From: Hydractinia symbiolongicarpus
Lineage: Eukaryota; Cnidaria; Hydrozoa; Anthoathecata; Hydractiniidae
Direction of reading: 5' to 3'
Assembly: GCF_029227915.1 (NCBI RefSeq)
Contig: NC_079878.1
Location: forward strand, 9,548,001 to 9,612,000
DNA length: 64,000 bases
The translations under genes and the position numbers were made by a program. The notes below the pieces were generated by a model that did not search any database, was not told where the DNA came from, and saw nothing but the letters and a program-made list of their open reading frames with translations. Positions within the stretch are counted from its first letter, which is position 1. Each line of letters opens with the position of its first letter. Shown here piece after piece: positions 27,701 through 40,200 of this stretch.

Positions 27701-30700
27701 CATGTAATTTTCACATAGCTCAATCCTGTTATTATTGTGGAATATGAGTATAAAGGGTGTTTTCAAAACTTGTGATTCGTTATATAGATGATGATCCGAT
27801 GGCGCGACCACAGAAGGACAATAAGAATGACAGCCTGTCGTTATTCTATAGTGACCTAGGGTCATATGGACGAATTAAACCAGCAGGCGAGAGAGGATCT
27901 GATGAAAGAGTTGAACGTGAAAAGATGGGTAATACAACGTTACACAGGTAAACACTAAAAACTCAAGCCAATGATATGTTTACTGTATGTATTCTGTGTT
28001 TTGAAATCAATAAATAAATGCGTCATCACTCATGCTAGTATGCAAATGCCTCTAAAATTGTCAGAGGTGAATATATAAGCCTGTTCAACTTATTTGTGAT
28101 TTGTTAGAAGTAGGAATACCAATAATTAAATAATTTTTTTTTAGATTTGCCCCATAGATTTTCCTTAACTTTATGTTTTACACCCCAAATAGTCGAAAAG
28201 TTTAAAAATTACTCACCCTCGATAACACTTCATATATCAAAAAACATGTGATAACTTCAAAATGTATTTTACTGTTGTTAAGACCATGACCTTTACGTGA
28301 CAACTGGTGGAATGGTTCTTTTTTTCAGAGTATCAGATTCCAGTGGGCAAATGAGAGTCACTGAAATCGCCACTGGCAATCTTAAGTACGAAATGTTGGA
28401 TACAGCCGATAGTTTTATTCTCGACCAAGGTGGTACGGCGTTGTATGTTTGGGTTGGTAAGAAGTCAACAAAAGAGGAGAAGTTGCAGGGTATGAAAGTA
28501 GCTGTTAATTTCCTGCGCAGTAAGAAGTATCCTGACTACACACAGGTTACTATGGTAAAGCAAGGATCTGAGCTTTCTTTGTTCAAACAATGCTTCGTTA
28601 ACTGGCCACAAGCGGTGATGAACTTTCAAAATAAAACCTATCATGCCGGTCGAGGGATTGGTGAGTATTTTCTATGTAGTTGTGGGCAAAACCGCCCCAC
28701 AATTCCACCGTCATAACTCCTGTGATTAGGTTCTTATGAAAAGTGCTTACGTTTTGTAAAGAGGATGAACTGGGTTACAAAACAGACCAAATATGTAGGT
28801 CCTTGCCTTAGCCGCCAATTGCAACTCAATATTTAAAATAAAGCTAAATATTTTTTGACCAAAAAAGACCTTTCAAAAACATGTGTGAATTCTTTGAATT
28901 GGGTATATCCTAGCTATTACATAATTTTTGTTGTTGCTGTTGTTGCTGTTGATCCTTGTTTTTTTTTATTTTTGACCAAATCCCAAACATTAACTTAATA
29001 ACAATAATTTTTAGCTCAAGTTCAACAAACAAAGTTTGACGCAGCAACCCTTCATCAGCGACAAAAACGTCAAGATGAGAAGATGTTTGATGATGGAAAT
29101 GGAAAAATTGATATATGGCGCGTTGAAAACTTTAAATTAGTTCCACAACCTAAAGAGATGTTGGGAACTTTCTTTGGTGGCGATTGTTACGTTATTCTCT
29201 ACACTTACCAGAAGAACAAGAAGGAGATGTATCTTATATATTACTGGCTGGTATGTTCATTTTTTGCTAATTTTTTCTCCACAATGAAGTTTCAAAACAA
29301 TGCCAATTAATTCGCAAATAATTGATGTTGGTGGTGAATATAATACATGGATGTATAAGAAAAATAAAAGCCAATGAGACTATATTTCTCGTTTGTTGTT
29401 TCAACTTTTTTTTTGTTGTATCCAAGGGGTTCGAACAGTTTGTTTCTAAGTAACATTTACGAAACTGAGTGGATATTAGTTAAGAATTTGACTTTTGAAG
29501 TGAGGGGACAGAAAAAACATAGGTTAAAAATACCACCCTAACACTGCCTAGCCATTCTTTTTGAGTAACTGAATTTTTAAAAAGACAAGTTATCTTTTCC
29601 CTCTGTGAACCTAATGAGCACCAGATATTGTCTTCATATGAGAATCATATAAAACGTCATGACTATTCTGTATAGGGCTTAGACAGCACTGCAGATGAAC
29701 AAGGGACTGCAGCCGCAATGACGGTGAAGATGGATGACAGTTTGGGAGGGGCTGCTGTACAGGTTAGTATTTTTGATATTTTTGCGAAAGTCATGTATCT
29801 GCTTTGCGTCCGCTTATGTTCTTATAATGACATTGCAATATGGCGACACACAGATGGAAAATGAAAAACTCTAGGTGTCCCTCGATAAAATGGATTTAAA
29901 CTTTTTTTTGTTTATAGACTTTTTATTTTTCGGGTTAACTTTTTATAACCAAAACTTGAATTTGAATTATTTTGAAACAGGAATATTTTTAGTAACATTG
30001 TTTTTTTTTTTTTTTTGTATTTCCAATATATTTTCACAAAATAAGGAAATAATTACGCTCTTAAAAAAGGCGGGAAAGAAATCAGTATATCGTATTTTTC
30101 AAAATTCTTTTAAAAGGCAACAAACTGGAAATGGTTACTTACTGAATATAGTTTTTTTTTAGATTCGCGTAGTTCAAGGTAAAGAACCTGAACATTTTTT
30201 GAAAATATTTAAAGGAAAGATGATTGTTTACAGGGTAAGACGTCTTTCTTCTTGTTTTTTACTGTTCTAAACAATTTCCGAACATTTATAACCGAATCAA
30301 TACCAACAAAATTGGTAATTTTAAACTTCATCATTTTCTGATTTTTATAAAATGCGATACTTCCCAGGGTGGAAAATCGAGCGGATTCCGTGGACATCAA
30401 GCGGAAGTACAACAAAGTGGAATACCTCGCTTGTTTCAAGTTCGAGGAATGGGTGCTGACAAAAAGAAGGCTCTCGAGGTAACAAAAATAGATTGTCTTT
30501 ATGAGTTATCCTTTATCTATTTGTATCACTTCTTTGATATTCGTTAGCGCTGTTTGATTTACACTAATACTCTGGTTCGATATTTAGATATTCTATATCC
30601 GCCATAGTGTCTTCTTTTTTACTTGTAGGAAAAACCCCAGCATATGCGTTTTTCTTAAGTTTGTCTTAATTAAACCTGATTTTATCTTTCAACATTTCAT

Positions 30701-32414
30701 ATTTTTTTAGGTAGAAGCAGTTGCTGCGTCACTTAACTCTAACGATGTTTTTGTCTTGCTTACACCACGCGAAGGATTTCTGTGGTACGGTAAAGGGTGT
30801 AGCGGTGACGAGAGAGAGTTGGGTAAAGAGTTGGCCGCACGCATTGCACCACGATTTGCAGAAGATTTCACAAAAGTTTTAGAAAATAAAGAGCCCGCTG
30901 AATTCTGGGATTTGCTTGGCGGACCAGGAGAATACTCAAGCGGACACTATTTTGAAGTATGTAAAAGTTTTGACTTAGCCAAATTCACTTTATTGGAGAT
31001 TTCCTTGATCTCGATGCTTGCATAATCAAGAGTGTCAATTTGAAAGTGTTATAAAAGATATTTAGTGAGTGAGAAATTTCTCAGAACCTTAACAGCAAAT
31101 GGAAATTTTTCAGACTTTGTATTATCCGTAGTGCGATGTTTCCATACGAGGCCTTTCGTCAGAGCAGATTGCTAAAAAGCATCCTCGATGTAAAATGATA
31201 TAACATCTTTTATTTTCCTTTTTCAGCAAGAGATACCAGAATACCCACCCCGTCTCTTTTTATGTTCGAATGCATCTGGAAGATTCGAAGTGGAGGAGAT
31301 CTTTAATTTCACCCAATCAGATATGGAGTATGACGACATCATGTTATTAGATACGCATGATAGCATATTCATATGGGTCGGAAAAGATTCCAATACGGTT
31401 GAAAAGAAGGAAGCAATGCGCACAGCCATTGTAAGTACATTTTATGTGTTCTCACTTGCAGATGGTTTTATTGAGACTATCACACTAACTTTGTTGGTCC
31501 TAAGTGGGCATCTTAAGGTTACAAACATAAAGGGTGGTAAAATATTAGGGCCCGTGAAAAATTTTAGACTGCAAAGTTTGGGCCAATGAAGCAAGTTCTC
31601 GGAGAGATTACCAATATCACATCCATTTTAGAGGACTCATAAATAAGCATTGCGTATGATTCTATGTGTAATGTTTAGGAATATGTTAAATCGGATCCAG
31701 CAGGGCGAGATCCTGACAGAGTACAAATCATGGTAGTGAAACAAGGCTTCGAACCTCCACAAATGACTGGATGCTTTCCTTCTTGGGATGACAATGTATT
31801 TGCTGTGAGTTGTTGTCATGTTTTCGTATTTTTCTTTCCTATTTTTTCTGAAGTAAATAAAAACACCATTGTCTCGAATAGGCGAGACTATAGATTTTCG
31901 GTGTTTTAATACGTTTTTCTTTGTATTTATAGCATGGGAAAAGCTACGAAGAACTAAAACGCGAGTTAAACGACGAAAACGCGGGTGTAACTTTCGTGCA
32001 AGAGGAATTAAGCAAGTTTTCCTTTGATCGGAAGTATCCATTGAAGGTTTTACAGCAAGAAGAAGTCCCAGAAGGTGTCGACCCGACGAGAAAAGAGGTA
32101 AATGTTTAAAAAGCTCTATGTGGGAGCGTTTGAAAAACTCCGTGCGGAAGCGTCTGTGCGTACAAAAATTTACACTCAACTTCAAGGAAGCCTTCGATTG
32201 TTTATAACAGGTGCATCTTTTTACAACGAGCTTCCTGTAAGTAACACAATTCAGTGAGATTTTGTTAAAATACTTTACTATATTTTTATTGTTTTTTTAG
32301 TACTATTTAAGTCCTGAAGAATTTCACGAAGTGTTCGGCATGTCTTTAAATCAGTACGAAGGTATACCACAATGGAAGAAAGACATTCTGAAGAAGAAAT
32401 TTTCATTGTTTTAA
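21787..32414 (+). CDS. VIL1: Villin (gelsolin repeats G1-G6 plus headpiece)
   Basis: Twenty predicted exons: 21787-21800, 23762-23849, 24083-24157, 24356-24421, 25090-25167, 25939-25991, 26249-26351, 26680-26790, 27624-27690, 27788-27947, 28329-28660, 29015-29250, 29676-29762, 30163-30234, 30368-30478, 30711-30956, 31227-31430, 31679-31804, 31933-32097 and 32301-32414. All are GT-AG and in phase, giving 835 aa (human villin is about 827). Approximate domains: G1 26-125 ([15 protein letters not shown]), G2 129-235 with the polyphosphoinositide/actin motif [13 protein letters not shown]3 265-375, G4 411-520 ([13 protein letters not shown]), G5 534-635, G6 641-740, a linker, and headpiece 799-835 with [23 protein letters not shown] and terminal LF. 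Villin caps, severs and bundles actin filaments under calcium control in microvilli. The headpiece separates it from gelsolin. It is probably a co-orthologue of villin and advillin. The first exon is the weak point; the next in-frame ATG is at 23790. Confidence 0.92.
25205..25460 (+). mobile_element. tRNA-derived SINE in a villin intron
   Basis: The block tagccttgtggtagagc (25211-25227) resembles an A box, and ggtcttaagcc (25247-25257) a mutated B box, at tRNA-like spacing. A non-tRNA body follows, without an acceptor stem pairing at the end. It is therefore a SINE head rather than a functional tRNA. The 3' boundary is estimated. Confidence 0.6.
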
Positions 32415-33090
32415 TTTATTATCCACGCACACTAGATCTTTGCTAGAATGTTTCTCAATTAGTATATTTATTTGATTTTGCCTCGATTAATAATCATTCT
32501 GTTTTGATCAATAATTTGTGTTGATGTCGACCGAAATGTTTCAGGCTGCCATTGTGTGTGCCCGTACTGCAACGTCTTACTTGCGTACAGACACACAGAA
32601 TTGCATGCTGTTTGGTGCAACCATAATCGTCCATGGTCATACTTCCCTTTAATTATGTTATCATAAACTCACTTTGTTTTCTTTTGAATAGCTGTATATT
32701 TCTTTTTCATGTACATATACATTATAGTAAGCATCTATTTAGTTAATGCACATTTCACCTGTTTATCTCCACAATAATTACCAGCTGTGTATTTATTATC
32801 TCCGTAATGTTTGTGGTAGTGGTATTTATTTATCTCCCTTATATTATTATTATTATTATTCTAGGTAGTATTTTTTGTGTAAACAGCGCCTTAAAAAAGT
32901 GCGTATTTTTTATTGGTCTACTTGAATTGTTATTATTACGAAATAGATTTCATTAAATTTGATGTTGTCTATTATGATTTATTCTATTTTGCGAATTACA
33001 TATTTTTGTGAAGCAACAACCTTTCTTAAGAAGATCCAGTCATATTGATCACCGTGAAAAAAGATGCATTTATTATTTATGTATGACAAG

Positions 33091-33247
33091 ATGCGGTACG
33101 TATGCTACACTAAGTAGATTTTTTAGGCTCGTTCTACGCTAAGTGATTTTCTTTAAAAAAACTGCTTCATGCGGTACGTATGCTACACTAAGTAGATTTT
33201 TTAGGCTCGTTCTACGCTAAGTGATTTTCTTTAAAAAAAACTGCTTC
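33091..33247. repeat. 78-bp tandem duplication
   Basis: Two head-to-tail copies, starting at 33091 and 33169, both beginning atgcggtacgtatgctac. They differ by one base in an A run. It is a recent local duplication with no coding content. Confidence 0.9.
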
Positions 33248-33430
33248 TGTAAACAGGAAGTTTTAATCTTATTTTTCTTTGGTCCCTAGAGGATCTCGAA
33301 AAAAGCATCTCGTGATATTACTTTACTGCGAAAACTACAGTGCTAAGGAGTTAATATTAAATATTGAAGAAGAAATCTTAAAACCTCTAATGACGGTCCG
33401 CAACTCTTTTATATATAAACTACGATTGTA

Positions 33431-33498
33431 ATTGGGAACGAAACAAAAAGGATTGGGAACGAAACAAAAAGGATTGGGAACGAAAAAAAAAAGGATTG
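33431..33498. repeat. 21-bp minisatellite, three units
   Basis: The unit attgggaacgaaacaaaaag plus one base begins at 33431, 33452 and 33473. The last copy has an expanded A run. Confidence 0.9.
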
Positions 33499-33898
33499 GA
33501 AATAAGTGACATTGGAAATATAAAATGGTTTTTGGGACCAAAGTATTAGTCATTATTCCAAGCTCCAACAAAGGTAGAGCAAATGAATACAGAAAGGTTA
33601 TAATTTATTAGACATTTCTTTGCAGCAGAAAGAAAGCATATTCGAAGCAGGAAAGTAAATGTGGAAAAATGTTGTTTTGTTAGGAGCCAGCTAAAATTAA
33701 GGAATCTGGACCATAATTCAGTAGCACATTTTAAATAACTCTACCATCATTAAGCTAGATATAAAACAACCTTGTTTGAAGGGCATTTTATCTACTCCAT
33801 AACGGTTAAGGGGCTCTGGAACGAGGATGGGAAATAAAGATTGATAAAGATGTTTTGATGGCCTTACTTATGTGTCATATTGTCATTTAATCTAAAAT

Positions 33899-33939
33899 AA
33901 TAGTTAACCTTCGATCTTAAAGTTCGAAGGTTAACTATT
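33899..33939. repeat. Perfect 16-bp-arm hairpin
   Basis: The arms aatagttaaccttcga and its exact complement flank a 9-base loop. No U-run follows, so a bacterial-type terminator is not implied. The function is unknown. Confidence 0.8.
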
Positions 33940-34237
33940 AAAGCCACCTGGTTAATTCTTGAGCTTTAAATCTCTCCAGAATTTATGGTGAAGTCATTCA
34001 AGTGCTTTAAGGGAACGGCCGACAAGCGTCTAGTTGTAAGTGACGAAAGAGAGAGATTAAACATTGAAAAATACATATACATAAAGTTACCTTTAAATAA
34101 ATTTTACAAATATCCCTTTTTTTAAACATTCCTTTATCATCGCACCAAAAAGGACTACTATTCCGACTATTGTGCTATAGGCTCGATTCCAGTCCTCGAA
34201 ACAAACAAAATAAAAACGCAAGAGAATTTCTTAATGT

Positions 34238-37200
34238 TTATATGGTATCAGATATTTGAGCACACCAAGCATTTTTGTAATCATGTGTGTAATGGCACGG
34301 TGTGAGACAGTAATCCGCTTCCACTAATTCACCGACGAAACGAGCGTTCGGGCCAGTCCATCCCCACCAGCATTTGCATTTACCTACAAGAACAAAAAAT
34401 GATTGAAAAATGATAATTTCTGCATTATTCAGGTTGATCATGTCAGGGGATCCCTAATAACATTTGATCATCCTCGTTCCAAGAACTCTTTTTTTTTGCT
34501 TTTTTATATTAGGCAATATCAAAAAACGAAAAGAAGAGTCCTGGGAATGAGGTTGAACGTTTGACTAATTTCCAATTGGTCTTTGGAAACCGCTTACCTT
34601 CTTATTTTCTCATACGGAATACTTCTCGCCGTAGATACACAAATAAGACAAAACCATTTTGAGAAAAAGTATATGAACCAATTCATTTGTGCGATGAATT
34701 ACTTTTACTTCATAGTGTAATCTGATTGTATCAAATTAAGTACATGTTACTGAAAAAAAACTTTCAAAGAAGCTATGGAAGACACTATGTACAAATTCAA
34801 TTACTTACACAAATTGCCTTAAAATACATTGAGCACAGAGCAGCGTTCGTACTAGGAAAGCACTTAAGTAAACCTTTAACCCCCTTTCATGGATCTTTTA
34901 CCTTAAGCATCGCATCAAATGGTAGCTTCTTCAAAAAACAAGTATAGTGTTATTCTACATACCGTTGGCAAGACATTGAAAAGGAAATACACAGCGTGGA
35001 TTGCATTTTGATAAACATCGTGAAGAATAAGGAATACACGTCCATAAACAGTGATCAGCCTCAACCTGTCCAATGACATTCACGCTTGGTATTGGATTCG
35101 GGCCTGTGTTCCCCAGGCTGCATAAACATTTTCCTGATGGTAAACAGCGGCCTTCAGGTCGATTACACATGCGATTGCATAGACTTTTAACACAGCTACT
35201 ATTCTGAGCTAGAGAGGGAATAAATAGGGATATGAATCAGGTCTTAATATGAAACGTAGCATAACAGTAAAACTTTATCAAAACTTATTAAATCTAGTTC
35301 AGCAAAGTTTCGCGACCCGTTAAAATACACAGCGTGGATTGCATTTTGATAAACATCGTGAAGAATAAGGAATACACGTCCATAAACAGTGATCAGCCTC
35401 AACCTGTCCAATGACATTCACGCTTGGTATTGGATTCGGGCCTGTGTTCCCCAGGCTGCATAAACATTTTCCTGATGGTAAACAGCGGCCTTCAGGTCGA
35501 TTACACATGCGATTGCATAGACTTTTAACACAGCTACTATTCTGAGCTAGAGAGGGAATAAATAGGGATATGAATCAGGTCTTAATATGAAACGTAGCAT
35601 AACAGTAAAACTTTATCAAAACTTATTAAATCTAGTTCAGCAAAGTTTCGCGACCCGTTAAAATTTCTTCTTGTAAAATATACAAAAGTCAGCCATTAGC
35701 GAAAATTAATTTCTACCAAGAAATATAAATTAAAATCGCCAGATTTAGTACTGTAATACTTTGTGGATCTTGGTTTAGTGGTTATGCAGTGCGCTTCGTA
35801 CGTAACGTACGTAGGTACGTTGTTCAGTTGCGGGCATGTTTAGCAAGTGCTTTTACAAAAACTATGGGTAAACATGAAATGTAAGAAAAAACAGGGTAGG
35901 TACTGCCGATGTATACCTAAGATATAATATTTGGAATAATACTAATCGTATATGAATAGGAAGGTGTTAGGAATGTAAGGAAATTATTCACTTAAATGAT
36001 CCCAATAGAATATGCAGATCTTGTAGTAGGAAATAAGAGCCTTGACTACCCAAACTACCCAGACTTGGTCATTAATAGGCGATAGCCGCTCAATCTAAAA
36101 CTGAATTTCCTAAGTCATTTCACTAATTTAGTGAAAGAGCATTAACTCGATGGGGAACTTGATAGCATCATGAATATATTTCGACAATGTCATCATGCCA
36201 TAGTCTTGGACTCAACGAAAATTTCCCTTTTTTCATCGGGGCGATGAAAAATACCTAAAATTCCTGGACGAGCTTGCGTGAAGATCACAAAATATACAGA
36301 AACAGATGTTTATCAACTGCATTATTTCTTTGTTCCACTTGTCCTAACTTACATTGGATTAGATGTCCATTTTTTGTTGAGTTTAGTGGAGAACGGAAAC
36401 AAGGTGGTTTCGTAACCTTGACGTTCTTTCTATTGATTACCATGGCGCCTGGCAATATTCATCCAATCAAAGTGCGTTTCTGTTGACGTCATGTTCAAAA
36501 CCAGCCAATTAAATTTTCTCTACATCTAGCCTATTTGACGTCAAATATGTGCAAAGAAAGCTTTAACTTCAGTACTTACTTAGTCAAGAAGATTTAGACA
36601 AGTACTTGAAATATTTGAGTGGAAAGAAGAAAAGAAGAAAATATTTCAGAATGTATAGCAAATATAGAGATATATCTGCAAACGTGAAGAACCTACGAAC
36701 ATGTGGTGCTTGTTATGAGCGTCCCATTTTCTTTTGCGATGACGATTTTAGAATACATGAGAGGAATTGTCATCGCTCATATCAAGAAGAGGAAAAAGAA
36801 GATTTAATAGCTATTAAATCTCAATTGTCGCTTTTAACCAATCTTTTGAGCAGACAAAGCAACATACATTACCCAGTCTGTAAAGAGAGTAAGGAAGAAA
36901 GGCGGAAAGACGTTGAAGAAGAAATTATCTGCATAAAGAGACGAATGGTTGGATTAGAAAGTGAAGTAGATGCTTTGAAGAAAACTTGCATGTGTAAATG
37001 TTTACTACAAGTTGTAGAAGGTATGTGTTCATCTTGCGTAAAACTGGAGAAGACACAAAATGTTGTGAACGAAAGTCAAAATGCAGGAGTTTTCAAAGAA
37101 GTGGAGGAGTTTAAGTTGAGGAACAAGTTGCTGCAAAATGAATTGGAAAACAAAGCAAAGGAATTCAATCAGATGAAAGAACAAAGATCTAATGACAAGA

Positions 37201-40200
37201 AAAAGTTGCGAAAAATGAAAGATTTGTTTGATGCAAAACAAAAGAAGATAGAAAAGATGGAAGAAGAGTTAAATGCTGCTCAAAAAGATAAGATAGAAAT
37301 GACAAATTGCGTTGAAAGTGTGAAACAAAAAAATCTTCGCATCAAAGGTCAATTGAATACTGAACGACAAAGAAGACAAAGCTGTTCTCTAGATGAAGCA
37401 AATGATCAAAAGGAAAAGTTGCTAAAAGTTGAGGGTGTTTGTAAATCTCTACAAGAAGAGGTAAGGAAGTTAAATGATGAAAAAATGGAGTATGTAGCAG
37501 AAGTTGAACGATTTAAATCTCTTCTTCGTGACAAGGAAGCTTCAATGAAGCAGTTGCAAAGCGATGCTGATAATCTTACTGCAACAAAGAAAGAAAAAGA
37601 AGAGTATGAGATGGAAATAAAGAAAGTCAATGCATTACTTGTTAAAAAGTTCGATGCTTTTAAAAAGTTGAAAGTGCGTTGTGAAGAGCTTGAAAGGATT
37701 ATCGAAAATAAAGAGCGAAGTGAAGAAGAACTTAAGTTAATGAAAATTCTTCTTGCCGAAAAAGATGGATTGGTGAAAGAACTGCAAGATTACGTAAAAG
37801 AGAAAGAACAGCAGGTCCAACAAGAAATCAAATTGCAAAAACAAAGAGATTGTGAAGTTTCTACCCTTCTAAAAAGGGTTCAAGATTATGAAAATGCTGT
37901 GGTAGAGTTAAAAGCAAACATCGACGAGTTGGTAAAACAGCTAGACGACAACAACAACCAAAAGAATTTGATTTCCTTTAGCCTTGCAGAAAAGGAGAAT
38001 GATTTAGAGGAGCTTCGTGATCGATTAAGATGTTTTGAAGAACAGCATAAAACATCGATGTCTACGATCCAAAAGTTGAGTGAAGAAAAACGTCATATTT
38101 CCGACGACTTGACAGAAATTGAAGATGAAAACAAAAAATTGTTTAATAGCAAAGCAGATCTTCAACTGAAACTTGACGAGCTGAATGATAAACTCCAGGA
38201 TGCAGTTCAGGATAAGATGAAGACAGATGAAAAGTTGAAAAGAATGGATGAACTCGAACAAGAACTGTTTGAAGTTAACAAAGGCAACGAACTTTTACAA
38301 GCACATAAAGAGGAGTTAATGACAGAGTTAACTCAAATGACAGATAAAATAAAGCACCAAGCTGAGAGATATGAATGGAGATTGAATGTAGCCGACAAGA
38401 ATATCGATGAGCTGGAAAAAGAGCTTGCTGATGTAAAATGGAGTTTAAAAAAAGCTGACAGAGAAATCAAAGATTTAAAATTGGAACATCGAGACATGCT
38501 AAGTGCGGCTGAGCAAGTAGAGAAGTTGAACAAAGAATTTACGTTGGAGGAGGAACAGTTCGAAGAGATGTCGAAGAAATTAGAAGAGAAAAGTCAAATA
38601 GTGAAAGAGATAGAAGAAAAGAATGAAGAATATGTTAACACCAACGAGAAGCTGAAAAAAGAGGTTTTGGAAAAAGACAAATGTCTTGAGATTGCCAACA
38701 AGAAAGTTATTGATATAGAAATCGATTTAGAAAAAGTTAAAAATGACTGCACAAAGAAAAGCGAAATGACGAAGCAGCTTACAACAGAATTGCAAGAAAA
38801 AGAAAAAGTGTCTGCAAACCTCGAAAAAAAGACGTTGCTGCTACAGGAATCAGAAGCAGAACTTGAAAAGGCTGAAGAAAATATCACCACTTTAAGCAAG
38901 CAGCTTTCTGATTTGCAAGAAGAATTGGATAAAGCTCAAAGAGATTTGTCAAAAGCAAGCACTGAATGCGAGAGTGAGGAGCTTGATAAGTTGAAACAAC
39001 AGAACGAAATTTGTGAGTTGAAAAAGCTTGAGTTGGTTCAAAACAAAAAGGACTTGGAAGAAGAGTTATCTCATCTTAAAGAAACGCATTCATTATGCGA
39101 TGGCCATAAAAGAAGATTAGAGGAGGATAAGGATAACATACACAAGCAGCTTCATTCAGTTGAAACTGAACTGAATGCAACTCTGCATGATTTTGAAAAG
39201 ACCAAACACGATTTGGACAAATTGCAAATTGAAATAACACGCTATGAAAATCTTGTTAAGAACTACAAAGAAGAGAAGAATGAAGCCAAGAGTTTGAGAA
39301 GAAAAGTAAAGGAGTTGGAAGCAAAGGTATTCGAACTTAACGCTACCTGTGAAATGGATGTCTCAGAGAGGTAAGTACTACAGTATTTTGCTTTTTGGTT
39401 GTAGCTATTTTAAGTCTTATGTAATAACTTAATTTTCTTTCTTGTTAAAATAGCGACGTCGATATATCAATTCCAAACTGGGGAGAGAAATACATGAAAG
39501 AGCGCGAAAATGAAGAAAGGAGGGATGCTTGTGTTTCTGACAATATTGAGCTAAAATTTCAAGAAATGGAATATAAGGAGATAGTAAATATTCAGAAGAA
39601 TACTAGTGATGGAGATAATGGGGAGAAAAAGGTTGCCTCCATCAAAATTGATAAAATAAAGAGCGGTATGACAGAAAATAACGAAGTCAGAGTAGAGATC
39701 CTCACATCAACTGGGAACAAAGATGAAGTTGACAGTGATGCATCAACAAGTGAGACAGGATTAATACAACCAATTTCGGGAAGTATCAACATGCTTGCAG
39801 CTGTTGAAGAAAGATGTGAAGAATCTGTAGCAAGTGATGTTTCAACATGTTTTAAAGATGATGAAGATGACATTTGTCCTTCATCGGATGATGACGATTC
39901 GAATGAATCGTTTGAAATTGAAGATGATGAAATGGTCATTCCAGACAACAGTGCAGAAGATATAATGATTGATACCAGTCAATCAAATGAAAGTAAATAT
40001 TTTTAATTTATTTTTTTGCACAACCTAGTCCTTATATTTATATAGTGAAGATTTAGTTAATTAACACAAATCTTTTGACACGTTTTTTGTAATTAAAGGT
40101 ACAGGAAATGATGAAGAACTTACAGTGAACATCAAAGAAGGCAAAATTGAAAAACATTGTTTACAAGCGAACAACATTTCTATCTCTTCTAATAATGATG

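Larger units (their letters stand above)
32415..34237. other. Intergenic between villin and cysteine-rich gene
   Basis: This is the 3' flank of villin. It holds a 78-bp tandem duplication, a 21-bp minisatellite and a 16-bp-arm hairpin, listed separately. No coding region is supported. The minus-strand frame 33335-33571 runs through the minisatellite. Confidence 0.5.

Noticed and set aside
31637-32185. 182-aa minus-strand frame
   Set aside because: It is antisense to villin exons 18 and 19 (31679-31804, 31933-32097).
36606-36650. Start of the coiled-coil frame at TTG 36606
   Set aside because: A non-ATG start is unlikely in an animal gene. The first ATG in the open frame is at 36651.
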